36,774 nt of DNA from Clostridia bacterium (GCA_017620915.1 JAFZSK010000017.1:1-36774), one strand, 5' to 3'. Numbered from the stretch's first letter, positions 15,203-24,902 are shown. The notes: generated by a model not told the origin, from the letters alone. Numbers and translations are program-made.

Positions 15203-16909
15203 TTGACTGAACAAATTGACGGCGCGATGTTCGTTCATATGTTAGGCGAAGGCACGCGCAACCTCAGTGCAAACAAGCAGCTTGTAAATGACCTGAACGT
15301 GTTTCCGATACCCGACGGAGACACCGGCGATAATATGCTGATGACGATCTCCTCCGGTTTCGAGGCGGTCGCGGACGCGGACAACGAGCCGCTGGAAACG
15401 GTAGTTGACCGCGCGGCGCAGGCCATGCTCTTCGGCGCGAGGGGCAACTCCGGCGTCATCCTTTCAAAAATATTTGCGGGCATTGCCGCCGGTTTCTCCG
15501 GCAGCGGCAGCAAGAGCGCCGGGATCCACGAATTCGGCCGCGCCCTTTCCTGCGGCGTAAAAGAAGCGTACAGTGCGGTGCCCGTGCCCGTCGAAGGCAC
15601 GATGCTCACCGTGTTCCGCGAAGCCGTGGAACGCGCCAACAACGGGCTCAAAGGCGACTGCTCCGCCGACGAATATTTCAACGTATTCATGGACGAGATA
15701 AAAGAATCGCTGGACCGGACGCCGGAGCTGTTGTCCGTGCTGAAAGAAGCGGGCGTCGTTGACAGCGGCGGCGCGGGCATCATGTTCATCGTGGAAGGCA
15801 TGGTCAAAGCGCTGCGCGGCGAGCACAGCGACATTGACAGCCTGCGGAACGCCGGCAGCGGCAACGCTCCCCAGACCGCCGTCACGGACTTCGATAAATT
15901 CAACGAAGACAGCGAACTGGTGTACGGCTACTGCACCGAGTTCCTGCTGCGGCTGCAGCGCAAAAAAGTTGACCTGGGCAACTTCGACCTTTCGGTCATA
16001 ATCGACTATCTCAACGCCGCGGGGGATTCCGTAGTGTGCTTCCGCACCGGCAGCATAGTAAAAGTCCACGTGCACACCTTTAAGCCCGGCGAGATCCTCA
16101 ACAAGATGCAGGAATACGGCGAATTTCTCACGCTGAAGATCGAAAACATGACGCTCCAGCACAACGAGAACACCCCCGGCAGCGCGCAGGCGGAGGCCCG
16201 GAACGGCGGGGCGCCGTTGACCGTGCCCGCCCGCAAAGCGCCGCATAAAAAGTTTGCGACAGTGACCGTTGCCAACGGCAAAGGGCTCAAGGAAACCTTC
16301 ATTTCGCTGGGCGTTGACGCCGTGGTCGACGGAGGCCAGAGCATGAACCCCTCCGCCGCGGATTTCCTCGATACTTTCGCGCAGCTAAACGCGGATCACA
16401 TCCTGGTATTCCCCAACAACGGCAACATCATAATGACCGCCCGTCAGGCCGGCGAGCTGTACAAGGACGCCGCGGTGCACGTGGTCAACACCCGCACCAT
16501 CGGCCAGGGCTACGCGGCAGTGGCAATGCTGGACATTTCCTCCGGCGACCCCGATTCAATAGTGGCCCAGGCGGAAGAAGCCGGAATGGCCGCCGTGACC
16601 GCGTCGATCTCTGTTGCCAGCCGCGACGCCGATATGAACGGCGTATGCGTGCGTAAAGGCGACTTTATCGGCTTCGACGGCGAGCGGGTGTATGTTGACG
16701 ACCCCGACCGCGAAAATGCCGCCTACCGCCTCGCAGAGGCTATGGACGCGAACGGCTTTGACGTCGTGCTGGTGCTCAGCGGCGCCGGCGCGGATCCCGA
16801 AAAAGCGCAGGACCTCACCGCCCGGCTCACCGCCCGCTTCCCCCGCACCGAATTCATCCTCATAGACGGCGGCCAGCCGGTCTACGACTACATACTCATT
16901 CTCGAATAA
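15203..16909 (+). CDS. fakA: Fatty acid kinase catalytic subunit FakA (DAK2/YloV family)
   Basis: 568 aa from a TTG start at 15203, chosen because GGGGAGG lies 8 nt upstream and LTEQIDGAMFVHML is where the family begins; the frame upstream covers the HU terminator. The N-terminal DhaL-type domain binds Mg-ATP through the Asp cluster in PIPDGDTGDNM (38-45), with GARGNSGVILSKI and VDSGGAGIMFIVEG further on. The C-terminal half, after a linker at about 330-345, is the YloV domain. FakA phosphorylates fatty acids held by FakB. The very next gene is a fakB, followed by plsX and acpP, so the whole path from free fatty acid to acyl-ACP is encoded together. Confidence 0.93.
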   Translation: MTEQIDGAMFVHMLGEGTRNLSANKQLVNDLNVFPIPDGDTGDNMLMTISSGFEAVADADNEPLETVVDRAAQAMLFGARGNSGVILSKIFAGIAAGFSGSGSKSAGIHEFGRALSCGVKEAYSAVPVPVEGTMLTVFREAVERANNGLKGDCSADEYFNVFMDEIKESLDRTPELLSVLKEAGVVDSGGAGIMFIVEGMVKALRGEHSDIDSLRNAGSGNAPQTAVTDFDKFNEDSELVYGYCTEFLLRLQRKKVDLGNFDLSVIIDYLNAAGDSVVCFRTGSIVKVHVHTFKPGEILNKMQEYGEFLTLKIENMTLQHNENTPGSAQAEARNGGAPLTVPARKAPHKKFATVTVANGKGLKETFISLGVDAVVDGGQSMNPSAADFLDTFAQLNADHILVFPNNGNIIMTARQAGELYKDAAVHVVNTRTIGQGYAAVAMLDISSGDPDSIVAQAEEAGMAAVTASISVASRDADMNGVCVRKGDFIGFDGERVYVDDPDRENAAYRLAEAMDANGFDVVLVLSGAGADPEKAQDLTARLTARFPRTEFILIDGGQPVYDYILILE

Positions 16910-16935
16910 CAGCTCACCGATTAAGGAGGCACAAC

Positions 16936-17808
16936 ATGCTGGTTCTCTACACCGACACCGATACCGATATCACGCCGAAGCTGGCTGCGGAATACGGGTA
17001 TAAACACCTGATCAGCATGCCGTACAGCGTTGACGGCCAGACGGTATACCCCTACGAAGATTCCGACGAATTCGATTTCCACGCGTTCTACGACATGCTG
17101 CGCGCCGGAGCGCTGCCTACAACCAGCGCCATCAGCGAGCTGAAATACGAAGAGTATTTTGAGCCGGAATTCGCCGCGGGCAACGACATCCTCTACGTGC
17201 ACTTCTCGCGGGCAATGACCGCCACCTTCGACGCCATGGATAAAGCCGTGGAGCGCCTCAAATCGAAGTACCCCGGGCGCAAATTCTATGAAGTCGACAC
17301 CATGGGCATAACCATCTGCAGCTTCAACCTCTGCCTGGAGATCGGCGACCTGTACAAAGCGGGCAAGACTGCCGAAGAGATCGTCGCCTGGGCCAACGAG
17401 GAAGTGCTGCATTTCGGCACGTATTTCATTGCCGACGACCTCAAATTCTTCCGCCGCAGCGGCCGCGTCAGCGGACTCAAAGCCACCATGGGCACGCTGC
17501 TGGGCGTGCGTCCGCTGATCTACATGAGCCCTGAGGGCAAAATGGTCAGTCTCGACTCCGTGCGCGGCCGCCGGAAAGCCATCGAAAAACTGGCGGACCT
17601 GATCACCGAGCGCGGCGAGAAAGTTGAGGAGCACCGCGTGGTCATCGGCAACACCGACGCCCCCGAACTGGTGGCGGAGATGCGCGAAGTCCTCAAAGAG
17701 CGCTTCGGCGATCAATTGAATCTGGTGGAAGTTGTCACCAATCCCACCGCGGGCAGCCATTGCGGCCCCAACGGCCTCGGCCTCTGCTTCCGCGTCAGCA
17801 GCAGATAA
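16936..17808 (+). CDS. fakB: DegV-family fatty-acid-binding protein FakB
   Basis: 290 aa, ATG 16936 behind AAGGAGG. Family marks: the N-terminal TDTDTDITP loop (usually DSTSD), LPTTSAISE (fatty-acid carboxylate Thr-Ser), FFRRSGRVSG, and the C-terminal NPTAGSHCGPNGLG. FakB binds a fatty acid in a closed cavity, presents it to FakA and carries the acyl-phosphate to PlsX. It starts 26 nt after fakA and 13 nt before plsX, so one mRNA is likely. Acyl-chain preference cannot be read from the sequence. Confidence 0.92.
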   Translation: MLVLYTDTDTDITPKLAAEYGYKHLISMPYSVDGQTVYPYEDSDEFDFHAFYDMLRAGALPTTSAISELKYEEYFEPEFAAGNDILYVHFSRAMTATFDAMDKAVERLKSKYPGRKFYEVDTMGITICSFNLCLEIGDLYKAGKTAEEIVAWANEEVLHFGTYFIADDLKFFRRSGRVSGLKATMGTLLGVRPLIYMSPEGKMVSLDSVRGRRKAIEKLADLITERGEKVEEHRVVIGNTDAPELVAEMREVLKERFGDQLNLVEVVTNPTAGSHCGPNGLGLCFRVSSR

Positions 17809-17821
17809 GGATGGTATCATC

Positions 17822-18847
17822 ATGATCAAGCTTATTATCGATACTCTGGGCGGCGACAACAGCCCCCTCGCCAACATCGAAGGCAGTGTCAGCGCACTCC
17901 TCGCCCATCCCGACCTGTACGTCATCTTCTCGGGTGACGAAGCCGCGATCCGCGCGACGCTGGCGGAACTGGACTTCACCGACGAGTCCCGCTACGAGAT
18001 CCTGCACGCGCCCGACGAGATCACCGGCGAGGACAAACCCACCGATGCCATCCGCCTGAAGCGCGAGAGCTCCATGATGAAGGGCATCAAGATGCTGCGG
18101 GAGAACGACGATATTGCCGGCATGGTGTCCACCGGGGCAACGGGCTCGCTGGTCGCCGCCGCCACCGTCCGCATCGGCCGTATCCGCGGCCTGATCCGCC
18201 CCGCGTTCTGCCCGGTGTTCCCCACTATGGCGGGTACGCTGGTGGGCGTGTGCGACAGCGGCGCCAACGTTGACTGCACCCCCGAGCAGATGCTCCAGTT
18301 CTCCGTCATGGGCAGCCTTTATATGAAGTACGCGTTCGGCGTCGAGAACCCGCGCATCGCCATGCTGAACATCGGCACAGAGACGGAAAAGGGCGACGTG
18401 ATGCACAAGGAGGCGTTCAAACTGATCTCCGCCGCGCACGGCGACAATTTCGTGGGCAACATGGAAGGCCGCGACCTGCTCTCGGGCAAATACGACATGG
18501 TGGTGGCGGACGGCTTCTCGGGCAACGTCATGATCAAGACCACCGAAGGCACCGCCCTCCAGCTCCTCAAGAAGATCAAGGAGGACATCTACTCGCGCGG
18601 CATGTACAAGTTCGGCGCGCTGTTCATGAAGAAGATGTTCGAGGAGGAAAAGGAGTTCATGAACTACCAGAACTACGGCGGCAGCGTCCTTCTGGGCACC
18701 GAGAAGATCATCGTCAAAGGCCACGGCAGCAGCAACGCCACCGCGGTACGAAAGTGCATCGAACAGGCGATGACAATGGAAAAGAACAACCTCAACGACA
18801 AGATCGCCGAGCGCATCGCCGACTTGTACAAGGCACAGGATAAATGA
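17822..18847 (+). CDS. plsX: Phosphate acyltransferase PlsX
   Basis: 341 aa. I start at ATG 17822 (MIKLIIDTLGGDNSP); the longer frame overlaps the end of fakB, and AAGGA lies about 10 nt upstream. Family motifs in order: DTLGGDNSP, STGATGSLVAA, NIGTETEKGD, VVADGFSGNVMIKT, and the membrane-associating helices with FMNYQNYGG. PlsX interconverts acyl-ACP and acyl-phosphate, the donor for PlsY, and here can also receive acyl-phosphate from FakA/FakB. It is a peripheral membrane enzyme. Length is normal for the family. Confidence 0.96.
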   Translation: MIKLIIDTLGGDNSPLANIEGSVSALLAHPDLYVIFSGDEAAIRATLAELDFTDESRYEILHAPDEITGEDKPTDAIRLKRESSMMKGIKMLRENDDIAGMVSTGATGSLVAAATVRIGRIRGLIRPAFCPVFPTMAGTLVGVCDSGANVDCTPEQMLQFSVMGSLYMKYAFGVENPRIAMLNIGTETEKGDVMHKEAFKLISAAHGDNFVGNMEGRDLLSGKYDMVVADGFSGNVMIKTTEGTALQLLKKIKEDIYSRGMYKFGALFMKKMFEEEKEFMNYQNYGGSVLLGTEKIIVKGHGSSNATAVRKCIEQAMTMEKNNLNDKIAERIADLYKAQDK

Positions 18848-18875
18848 CACCGATTTTCGAAGGAGGATTTCAAAA

Positions 18876-19103
18876 ATGTTCGAAAAAGTAAAAGATATGC
18901 TCATCAAACAGCTCAGACTCAAAAACGTGGAGATCACGCCTGATTCACGCATCAAAGAAGACCTCGGCGCCGATTCACTGGACGTCCTCCAGATGCTGAT
19001 GACGCTCGAGGAAGACTACGGCATCACGATCCCCGACGAGAAGCTCGCCGAGTTCAAGACCGTTGCCGACATCGTCAATTACTGCGACCGCCACGTGAAA
19101 TAA
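18876..19103 (+). CDS. acpP: Acyl carrier protein
   Basis: 75 aa, ATG 18876 behind GGAGG. The phosphopantetheine site is in DLGADSLDVLQML (Ser in DSL), in an acidic four-helix fold (LEEDYGITIPDEKL). It carries acyl chains for fatty acid synthesis and is the partner of PlsX, whose gene ends 28 nt upstream. A terminator follows directly, which closes the operon. Confidence 0.97.
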   Translation: MFEKVKDMLIKQLRLKNVEITPDSRIKEDLGADSLDVLQMLMTLEEDYGITIPDEKLAEFKTVADIVNYCDRHVK

Positions 19104-19138
19104 ACTCTCCGGATTTCCGGACATCCTAACATCATGAC

Positions 19139-19186
19139 AGATAAGACAAAAAATGCGTCAACGCGCGATTATGTCTTATCTTTTTT
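19139..19186 (+). terminator. Intrinsic terminator of the fak-plsX-acpP operon
   Basis: Stem AGATAAGACA (19139-19148)/TGTCTTATCT (19172-19181), with a smaller GCG/CGC stem in the loop, followed by TTTTT. Confidence 0.85.
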
Positions 19187-19244
19187 ATATTCAATGCAGA
19201 GCGGTCAATATTACCGGCCCTGTCCACTTCCCACTTTCCCGTGC

Positions 19245-19547
19245 GACAGCCACAAAGGCTTTATTATCAAAATGTGGCTGATGATTTCCCGCGCTGCGTC
19301 AGCCACAAAGACAGAATTTTCAGATTGTGGCTGACGATTTCCCGCGCTGCGTCAGCCACAAAGACAGAATTATCAGATTGTGGCTGACGATTATCCGCGT
19401 TGCATCAGCCACAAAAGTCGAATCTGCGAATTGTGGCTGACGATTTCCCACGCCGCATCAGCCACAAAAGCCAAATCCACAAATTGTGGCTGACGTTTTG
19501 CCGCGCTACATCAGCCACAAAGACAAAATCTTCGAATCGTGGCTGAC
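19245..19547. repeat. Family A hairpin array, six units (A2)
   Basis: Units start at 19245, 19298, 19351, 19404, 19457 and 19510, an exact 53-nt pitch. Each has RTCAGCCACAAA (GACAGCC in the first), a variable loop of about 17 nt and GTGGCTGAC, then a linker like GATTTCCCGCGCTGC. The stem equals that of array A1 but the linker is wholly different. Loops differ more from unit to unit than in A1. The array lies between the convergent acpP and NMN adenylyltransferase-like genes; no gene is visible from 19187 to 19683. Confidence 0.95.
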
Positions 19548-19561
19548 GACCAGACTCCCGG

Positions 19562-19595
19562 AGGCCGAAATAATCAATAGAAGGTATTTCGGCCT
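19562..19595. repeat. Single family B hairpin beside array A2
   Basis: AGGCCGAAATA (19562-19572) pairs with TATTTCGGCCT (19585-19595), with a 12-nt loop. It is in reverse orientation to B1 and B2, judged by the flanking TACGC. From 19598 to 19683 there are only a few CTAATT-type short repeats. Confidence 0.85.
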
Positions 19596-19683
19596 ACGCC
19601 CTCCCTAATTCTACTCAGGCACTAAATCTAATTCCCTAATTCCAAAAAGAAAAAGGCCTAATTCTATTCATAGTCTAAAGCCA

Positions 19684-20241
19684 TTACATGCTCGCCGTCT
19701 CGTTATTGCCCGCGGAGCGCAGCACGGCTTCGCGCAGTTCGTCGAAGCGGTGGTAATTGGCCGGATCGGAAAAGATGCGCCACTTTAAAACTTCGCCCGC
19801 GGCCAGAAACTCGCGCAGCTGCGTGGCGGAAATATCCACCGTCTTGGGCACGTAGAGTTCGCTGATGGCGGGGTTGTCGTCGAACCAGCTGATCCGGCGT
19901 TCTTCGCGGCCCGTCACGAACAGTGAAGGCGGCGTACCCAGCACTTCTGAAGCAGAGGAGTAAACATAATTGCCCCAGGCGGGCACGTTGCCCACGCCCA
20001 GATCCGGCAGCGGCGCGATAATCAATCTGCCCCGCTCTGCCTCACGCGGGAAGATCTCCGCGATCACGTCCCGGCGCGTCTCGTAGGACAACGGATTTTT
20101 CGCGGTCCCCGCCTCCTGCGACGAGCCGATCAGCACCAGCACGCGGTCGCACAGCCGGAGCGCCGCCCGCACGATATTGCGGTGGCCGATATGAAAGACC
20201 TGGAAGCGGCCCACGATCAGGCCGGAGGCGTACGCTCTCAT
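19684..20241 (-). CDS. NMN/NaMN adenylyltransferase-like nucleotidyltransferase (NadM/NadR-type)
   Basis: 185 aa. ATG 20241 overlaps the stop of the PncA-NadE gene by four bases (ATGA), with GGAGG 8 nt upstream; the longer frame is a shadow. The N-terminal GRFQVFHIGHRNIV is the nucleotide-binding GxFxxxHxGH motif of adenylyltransferases. VLVLIGSSQEAGTAKNP and the C-terminal DISATQLR (the ISSTxIR motif) fit the NadM/NadR type rather than the classic bacterial NadD. It should form dinucleotide (NAD or NaAD) from mononucleotide and ATP. Coupling to the NadE fusion supports NAD synthesis; NMN versus NaMN preference is unknown. Confidence 0.88.
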   Translation of the reverse strand: MRAYASGLIVGRFQVFHIGHRNIVRAALRLCDRVLVLIGSSQEAGTAKNPLSYETRRDVIAEIFPREAERGRLIIAPLPDLGVGNVPAWGNYVYSSASEVLGTPPSLFVTGREERRISWFDDNPAISELYVPKTVDISATQLREFLAAGEVLKWRIFSDPANYHRFDELREAVLRSAGNNETASM

Positions 20242-21557
20242 CCTTCGATCCTCCAGAGCCCCGGGTCGTACCCCGCGATGGGCTTGCGCTTGAACGCGCT
20301 GCCTTTTATTTTTGCGTCGATCTTGGCTTTGACCTCCGGTTCGGCGGAACCGGTGCGGAGGTAGTTGTCCAGCTCGGCGTAGCGGAAGCCGAACGCGTCC
20401 TCGTCGGTGCGGCCGCAGAGTCCGTCGGACGGCGCTTTGACCACCAGTTGCACAGGGATCTCCGGCATCGTGAGGCCGATCGCCACCACTTCGGAGGCGG
20501 TCAATCCGGCCAGCGGCGAAAAGTCGCCCACCGCGTCGCCCCACTTGGTCTCCCAGCCGATCATGGTCTCGGAGAGGTTGCAGGTATGGGCCACGCGCCC
20601 GTTCAGCGACTGGGACAACGCATACAGCGTACTCATCCGGATCCGCGGCGGCAGGTTGTTGCGGGTCTGGGCGGATATTGTCACCGGCCGCTCCTGCGTT
20701 TCCGGCGCCTCACCGAGGGAGTTCAGCACGCCGGAGGTCGCGGCGTGGATGTTGACCGTGTACCCGCGGATCCCCAGCGCTTTGATCACGTTGCGCGAGT
20801 CGTCAATATCCGGCTGCACGCCGTCCGGCATCATCACGCCGATCACGCGCTCCGGCCCCAGCGCCCGGGCGCACAGGGCGGCAACTACCGTGGAATCCTT
20901 GCCCCCGGATATGCCGATGACCGCGGGAGACTGCGGCCCGTTGACCGCGAACCAGCCGCGGATCCACTCGACGATCGCGTCCCGCTGCGCCGCGGCGTCA
21001 AAAGCCTTCCGCGCGTCGTCAATTACGTCGATCTGGCAGCTCTGCATCGTTGCCAGCGCCGCTTTGTGCAGCTCCGGCGTCACGCCCGCGCAGCACGCCG
21101 CGTCCACTTTTATGACGGAATTCGGGAACGCCGCCCGCAGCAGCAGCGCGTTGGACACCACGCAGATGTCCGTGCAGAGCCCGATCACTTCAAATTCGAT
21201 TTCTTCCGGGTCCGTATCCGCAAGCTCGTTTTTCAGCTCGTTCACCGCGTCCAGCGCGCCGAAAGTGTACTTTTTGACCGCGACGTACCCCTTTTCTTCC
21301 AGCGCCGCGCGGACAACGGCGTTGACCTTGTGCCCGTCGCTCCCGTCAAAACAGTGCGGCACGGGCAGCTTCCGCCCTTCTAGCGTTGCGGCGTAGGTCT
21401 CCGCAAAATGCGTGTCCAGGGTGGCAACGATCCGCTCCCCCTCGAACGCCCTGATCTTCGCGGCCACCGCGGGCAATATCCGCTGCGCCTCCGCGGAGCC
21501 CAGCGACCCGTCAACAAAGTCATTCTGCATATCGATCACAAATAAAAAGCGTTTCAT
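20238..21557 (-). CDS. Nicotinamidase-NAD synthetase fusion (PncA-NadE)
   Basis: 439 aa, ATG 21557 with GGGAGG 8 nt upstream. Residues 1-185 are a cysteine-hydrolase (isochorismatase/nicotinamidase) domain: VIDMQNDFVDGSL with catalytic Asp9, Lys at 95/96 and the nucleophile in GLCTDICVVSN (Cys132). Residues about 190-439 are an ammonia-type NAD synthetase: PP-loop GISGGKDSTVV (Ser217-Ser222), then CNLSETMIGWETKWGDAVGDFSP. There is no glutaminase domain, so ammonia is the donor. The first domain would itself release ammonia when it deamidates nicotinamide, which gives the fusion a possible logic. Phosphoribosyltransferase (PncB) is not in the window. Confidence 0.92.
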   Translation of the reverse strand: MKRFLFVIDMQNDFVDGSLGSAEAQRILPAVAAKIRAFEGERIVATLDTHFAETYAATLEGRKLPVPHCFDGSDGHKVNAVVRAALEEKGYVAVKKYTFGALDAVNELKNELADTDPEEIEFEVIGLCTDICVVSNALLLRAAFPNSVIKVDAACCAGVTPELHKAALATMQSCQIDVIDDARKAFDAAAQRDAIVEWIRGWFAVNGPQSPAVIGISGGKDSTVVAALCARALGPERVIGVMMPDGVQPDIDDSRNVIKALGIRGYTVNIHAATSGVLNSLGEAPETQERPVTISAQTRNNLPPRIRMSTLYALSQSLNGRVAHTCNLSETMIGWETKWGDAVGDFSPLAGLTASEVVAIGLTMPEIPVQLVVKAPSDGLCGRTDEDAFGFRYAELDNYLRTGSAEPEVKAKIDAKIKGSAFKRKPIAGYDPGLWRIEG

Positions 21558-21622
21558 AGGTGGTACCTCCCGGAGTCAAAAACACGGTTCTTGGCGCATG
21601 CGTCAATGCCCGCATCCGTCTA

Positions 21623-21651
21623 CTTATACCACCCGGTGCGGGGGTTGTCAA
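21623..21651 (-). promoter_or_regulatory. Consensus promoter of the PncA-NadE/adenylyltransferase operon
   Basis: TTGACA (21651-21646), a 17-nt spacer and TATAAG (21628-21623), on the minus strand. The start codon is about 65 nt downstream. Confidence 0.8.
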
Positions 21652-21698
21652 TAAAAGGGCCAGCTACAATTCAGCTCCGATTATCCAAGGTAACTCGT

Positions 21699-24600
21699 TT
21701 AATTGTATATGATATCCCCATCTTCGCAATGAACGGTATAGTAATACGACATTCCTCTATCCCAGCCATATTCAAATCTATACCCTTTCCAAGAGTCTAT
21801 TGGTCCCAAATAATAAATATCTGTAATTCCGCATCCTTCAAATGCCGATTCTCCAATATCATAAATCATCCCAGGAATAGTAATACTCCTAAGACCACTA
21901 TATTGGAAAGCATATCTATAGATGTAATTAATCCCAGATGGTAATTCAATGTGTTCAAGTGATGTACAGCAATAGAAAGTATATTCGCTTATTGATGAAA
22001 TATTGTTTGATAAAAATATATCAGCAAGACCGGTGCAATTACTAAAAGCGAATTCCCCTATATTAAGTACGCTGTCAGGAATTGATATTCTAGTTAAACT
22101 GGTACATCCTTGGAATGCATATTTTTTTATTCTTGTAATACTTTCCGGAATTGATACGTTAGCAAGGGAGGAACAATCTGAGAACAACCATTCTTCAATA
22201 ATTGTAATTGAATTTGGTAAAGAAACACTTGTTAAAGAGTGGCAATTTGCGAAAGCATATTTACCAATACTGATCACACTGTTTGGTATTGTAATATTTT
22301 TAAGGCTGTCGCATCCGACGAATGCGTATTGCTTAATATAGCTAACACTATTTGGAATAGCTGTTAATTCTTTACCGTTGATTAAAAGGGAAGCATTACT
22401 TATACACGGATTTGAGTTGATATCGTCAAAAGTAATATCGCACCAGTTTTCTATAGATCCATTATATTTTACTTCTTTAATATTATAACAATTCCGGAAT
22501 GCACCAGTCTGTATATATGTAACACTTTTGGGCATTACCACACTATTAATACAAGCACACCCTTGGAAAGCAAATTGTGATATGGTATTCACCCCATCAG
22601 GAATACATAGTTCCCCATTAAAAACAAGAGATGAGACAACAAAATTGTTGATATTAGAATAGTCGTAAAAAGAAACCCCACACCAGTCTGCAACAGATCC
22701 ATTGTAGGTCACCTCATTGAGACTTTCACATCCAAAAAAAGCATTTTGATATATACCCTCAATGGTTTTAGGCAATGTAATCTTTTTAAGATTAGTACAA
22801 TTCCAAAAAGCGTTTTGATGAATAGTGGTAGCTCCTTCTGGAATAGTTACACTTTCAATACAGGAAAGATTACCAAAGCCTGATACATCTGTTATTGGTT
22901 TTCCATTATATGTATCAGGAATTATTAGATTCTTTTCGTTAAAATTCTCCCCAGGAGATACATAATATCCTTTGGAATCATAATCATATCTAAAAACCAA
23001 GTTGTTGCTATTCGGCGTCGGCGTAGCAGTTACTCTCGGCGTTGGCGTCGCCGTCGGCGTCGGTGTCGGCGTCGGCGTCACTCTCACTGTAGGCGTTGCC
23101 GTCGGCGTCGCGGTCGGCCGCATAGTCGGCGTCGCAGTTACCCTATTCGTCGGCGTCGCGGTTACCCTGCCCGTGGGGGTCGCGGTCACTCTGTTAGTCG
23201 GAGTAGGAGTAGGAGTCGCGGTCGGATTCGATTTGCCCGTAGGCGTTGCCGTCGGCGTCGCGGTCGTTATAATTGTCGGCGTCGCGGTCACCCGGACCGT
23301 AGATACCGCGGTAGATTCGAGCGTGGGAGCGGGAGTGTCCGTTGCCTGCGCGGTGCCGGGAATATCCGAAATCGGGTTCTCAGGCGTGGGCTGTGAGGTG
23401 GCGTTTGCGTCGGGCGTTGACGTTTCCTCAGGCAGGATGGTGTCCTCCGGTATTTCGGTCAACTCCGGGCCGGTCGGTTCGAGAACGGTCGCCGGGGGCG
23501 TGGCCGTTGCGTCGCCGATCAAGACCACGTCTGTTGCCGTCGGCGTGTTCGCATCGCCTTTACCGTTCCGGGCGATCAGTCCCAGCACAACACCCACTAT
23601 GCCGAACAGCAGCACGACCGCCCCGACCGATACGATTATCGGCACGATCCGCTTCTTTTTCTTTGACTCTTTTTCCGGCACTTTTTCGCTGTTCGCCGGT
23701 GCATCTAAACCCGGTTCTTTTCCCGAAGGCGCCGAGGCGTCAGTATTGGCGAACACTGTCTCTTCACCATCGGCTCCGGTACCCGCGAACACGGTTTCTT
23801 CACCGTCGGCACCCGCACCGGAGAATACCGTCTCTTCACCGTTGGCACCCGCACCGGAGAATACTGTCTCTTCACCGTCTACGCTCGCGTTGACGACCGT
23901 GTTGACATCGTGCGCCGCCGGCACAGGCGCGACGGTGAACGTGCGGTCCTTGCCCGTCAGCCCGCGGATGAGCTCCCGGACCGACTTGTACCGACCCTCG
24001 GTGAAAATGCTCATTCCTTTCAGCAGCGCCGCTTCACACGCGGGGTCAATATCGATCCCGTATACCGACGGCGCCTTCATCTCATCGCGGTAGGCGCGTT
24101 CGGTGGCATCGTCGGGCGTTGCCCCCGTGATGCATTTGTATACGGTGGCGGACAACGCATACACGTCTGTCCACGGCCCCTGCTCCCCTTTGCGTCGGTA
24201 TTGTTCCTCCGGCGCGTAGCCGTGCTTCAATATAACGGACATGCTCTTACCGCCGCCGTCGGACGCGCGCGCCGCCCCGAAGTCGAGCAGTTTGACCTTG
24301 CCGTCCACCGTCAACATTATATTGTCCGGCGCGATATCCCGGTGGATCAGCCCCTTGGCGTGCACTTTCTCCAGCGAGTGCATCACCGGCATGAGCAGTT
24401 CCACGGTCTCATTGTACGAGAGCTTGCCCTTCCGCTGGATATACGCCTTGAGCGTCTCGCCCTCGAGGTATTCCATCACGATGTAGGCGGTGTTATTCTC
24501 CTCGAAAAAGTCCAGCACGGTCACGACGCCGTCTTCGTTGTTGAACTTGGCCAGCGTCTGCGCCTCTTCCAGGAACCGAGCGCGGCCTTTCTTGAAGAAG

Positions 24601-24902
24601 GATTCTTCGGTCAAGTCCGACCGTTCCGTGACCGTGGACGACATGGTGGCAACACGCTGCACATAACCGAACGGAAAATACTCTTTGATGGCAACTTTCA
24701 GACCGAGCACGGTATTGACGCCAATGTACGTAATGCCAAATCCGCCCTCTCCCAGCGCCACGCCGACAACGTACTTGCCGGCCAGCACCGTCCCCGCCTG
24801 GAGGCGATGCATAGGCTCAGCGCCGCGGAGGTTTCTGCCGCACAGCGGACAGACCTCGGCGCCTTCCTGGATTATGGACATACAGTACTTGCAATACTTC
24901 AT
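21699..24902 (-). CDS. Membrane Ser/Thr protein kinase with zinc ribbon and BspA-like leucine-rich-repeat ectodomain
   Basis: 1067 aa, ATG 24902. In order: zinc ribbon (Cys4, 7, 18, 21); kinase domain (GEGGFG loop 51-56, Lys73 in [19 protein letters not shown] at 187, DFG at 207); four GEETVF repeats at a 12-residue pitch (343-384); a Lys-rich stop and membrane helix (about 419-444); a Pro/Thr-rich stalk with PTATPT and VTATPT repeats; and from about 640 BspA/LRR_5-type repeats ([16 protein letters not shown] pattern) to the end. It should sense an outside ligand and phosphorylate cytoplasmic proteins. The kinase part is GC-rich while the repeat part (up to about position 23010) is AT-rich, so the ectodomain looks acquired. 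Confidence 0.93.
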   Translation of the reverse strand: MKYCKYCMSIIQEGAEVCPLCGRNLRGAEPMHRLQAGTVLAGKYVVGVALGEGGFGITYIGVNTVLGLKVAIKEYFPFGYVQRVATMSSTVTERSDLTEESFFKKGRARFLEEAQTLAKFNNEDGVVTVLDFFEENNTAYIVMEYLEGETLKAYIQRKGKLSYNETVELLMPVMHSLEKVHAKGLIHRDIAPDNIMLTVDGKVKLLDFGAARASDGGGKSMSVILKHGYAPEEQYRRKGEQGPWTDVYALSATVYKCITGATPDDATERAYRDEMKAPSVYGIDIDPACEAALLKGMSIFTEGRYKSVRELIRGLTGKDRTFTVAPVPAAHDVNTVVNASVDGEETVFSGAGANGEETVFSGAGADGEETVFAGTGADGEETVFANTDASAPSGKEPGLDAPANSEKVPEKESKKKKRIVPIIVSVGAVVLLFGIVGVVLGLIARNGKGDANTPTATDVVLIGDATATPPATVLEPTGPELTEIPEDTILPEETSTPDANATSQPTPENPISDIPGTAQATDTPAPTLESTAVSTVRVTATPTIITTATPTATPTGKSNPTATPTPTPTNRVTATPTGRVTATPTNRVTATPTMRPTATPTATPTVRVTPTPTPTPTATPTPRVTATPTPNSNNLVFRYDYDSKGYYVSPGENFNEKNLIIPDTYNGKPITDVSGFGNLSCIESVTIPEGATTIHQNAFWNCTNLKKITLPKTIEGIYQNAFFGCESLNEVTYNGSVADWCGVSFYDYSNINNFVVSSLVFNGELCIPDGVNTISQFAFQGCACINSVVMPKSVTYIQTGAFRNCYNIKEVKYNGSIENWCDITFDDINSNPCISNASLLINGKELTAIPNSVSYIKQYAFVGCDSLKNITIPNSVISIGKYAFANCHSLTSVSLPNSITIIEEWLFSDCSSLANVSIPESITRIKKYAFQGCTSLTRISIPDSVLNIGEFAFSNCTGLADIFLSNNISSISEYTFYCCTSLEHIELPSGINYIYRYAFQYSGLRSITIPGMIYDIGESAFEGCGITDIYYLGPIDSWKGYRFEYGWDRGMSYYYTVHCEDGDIIYN

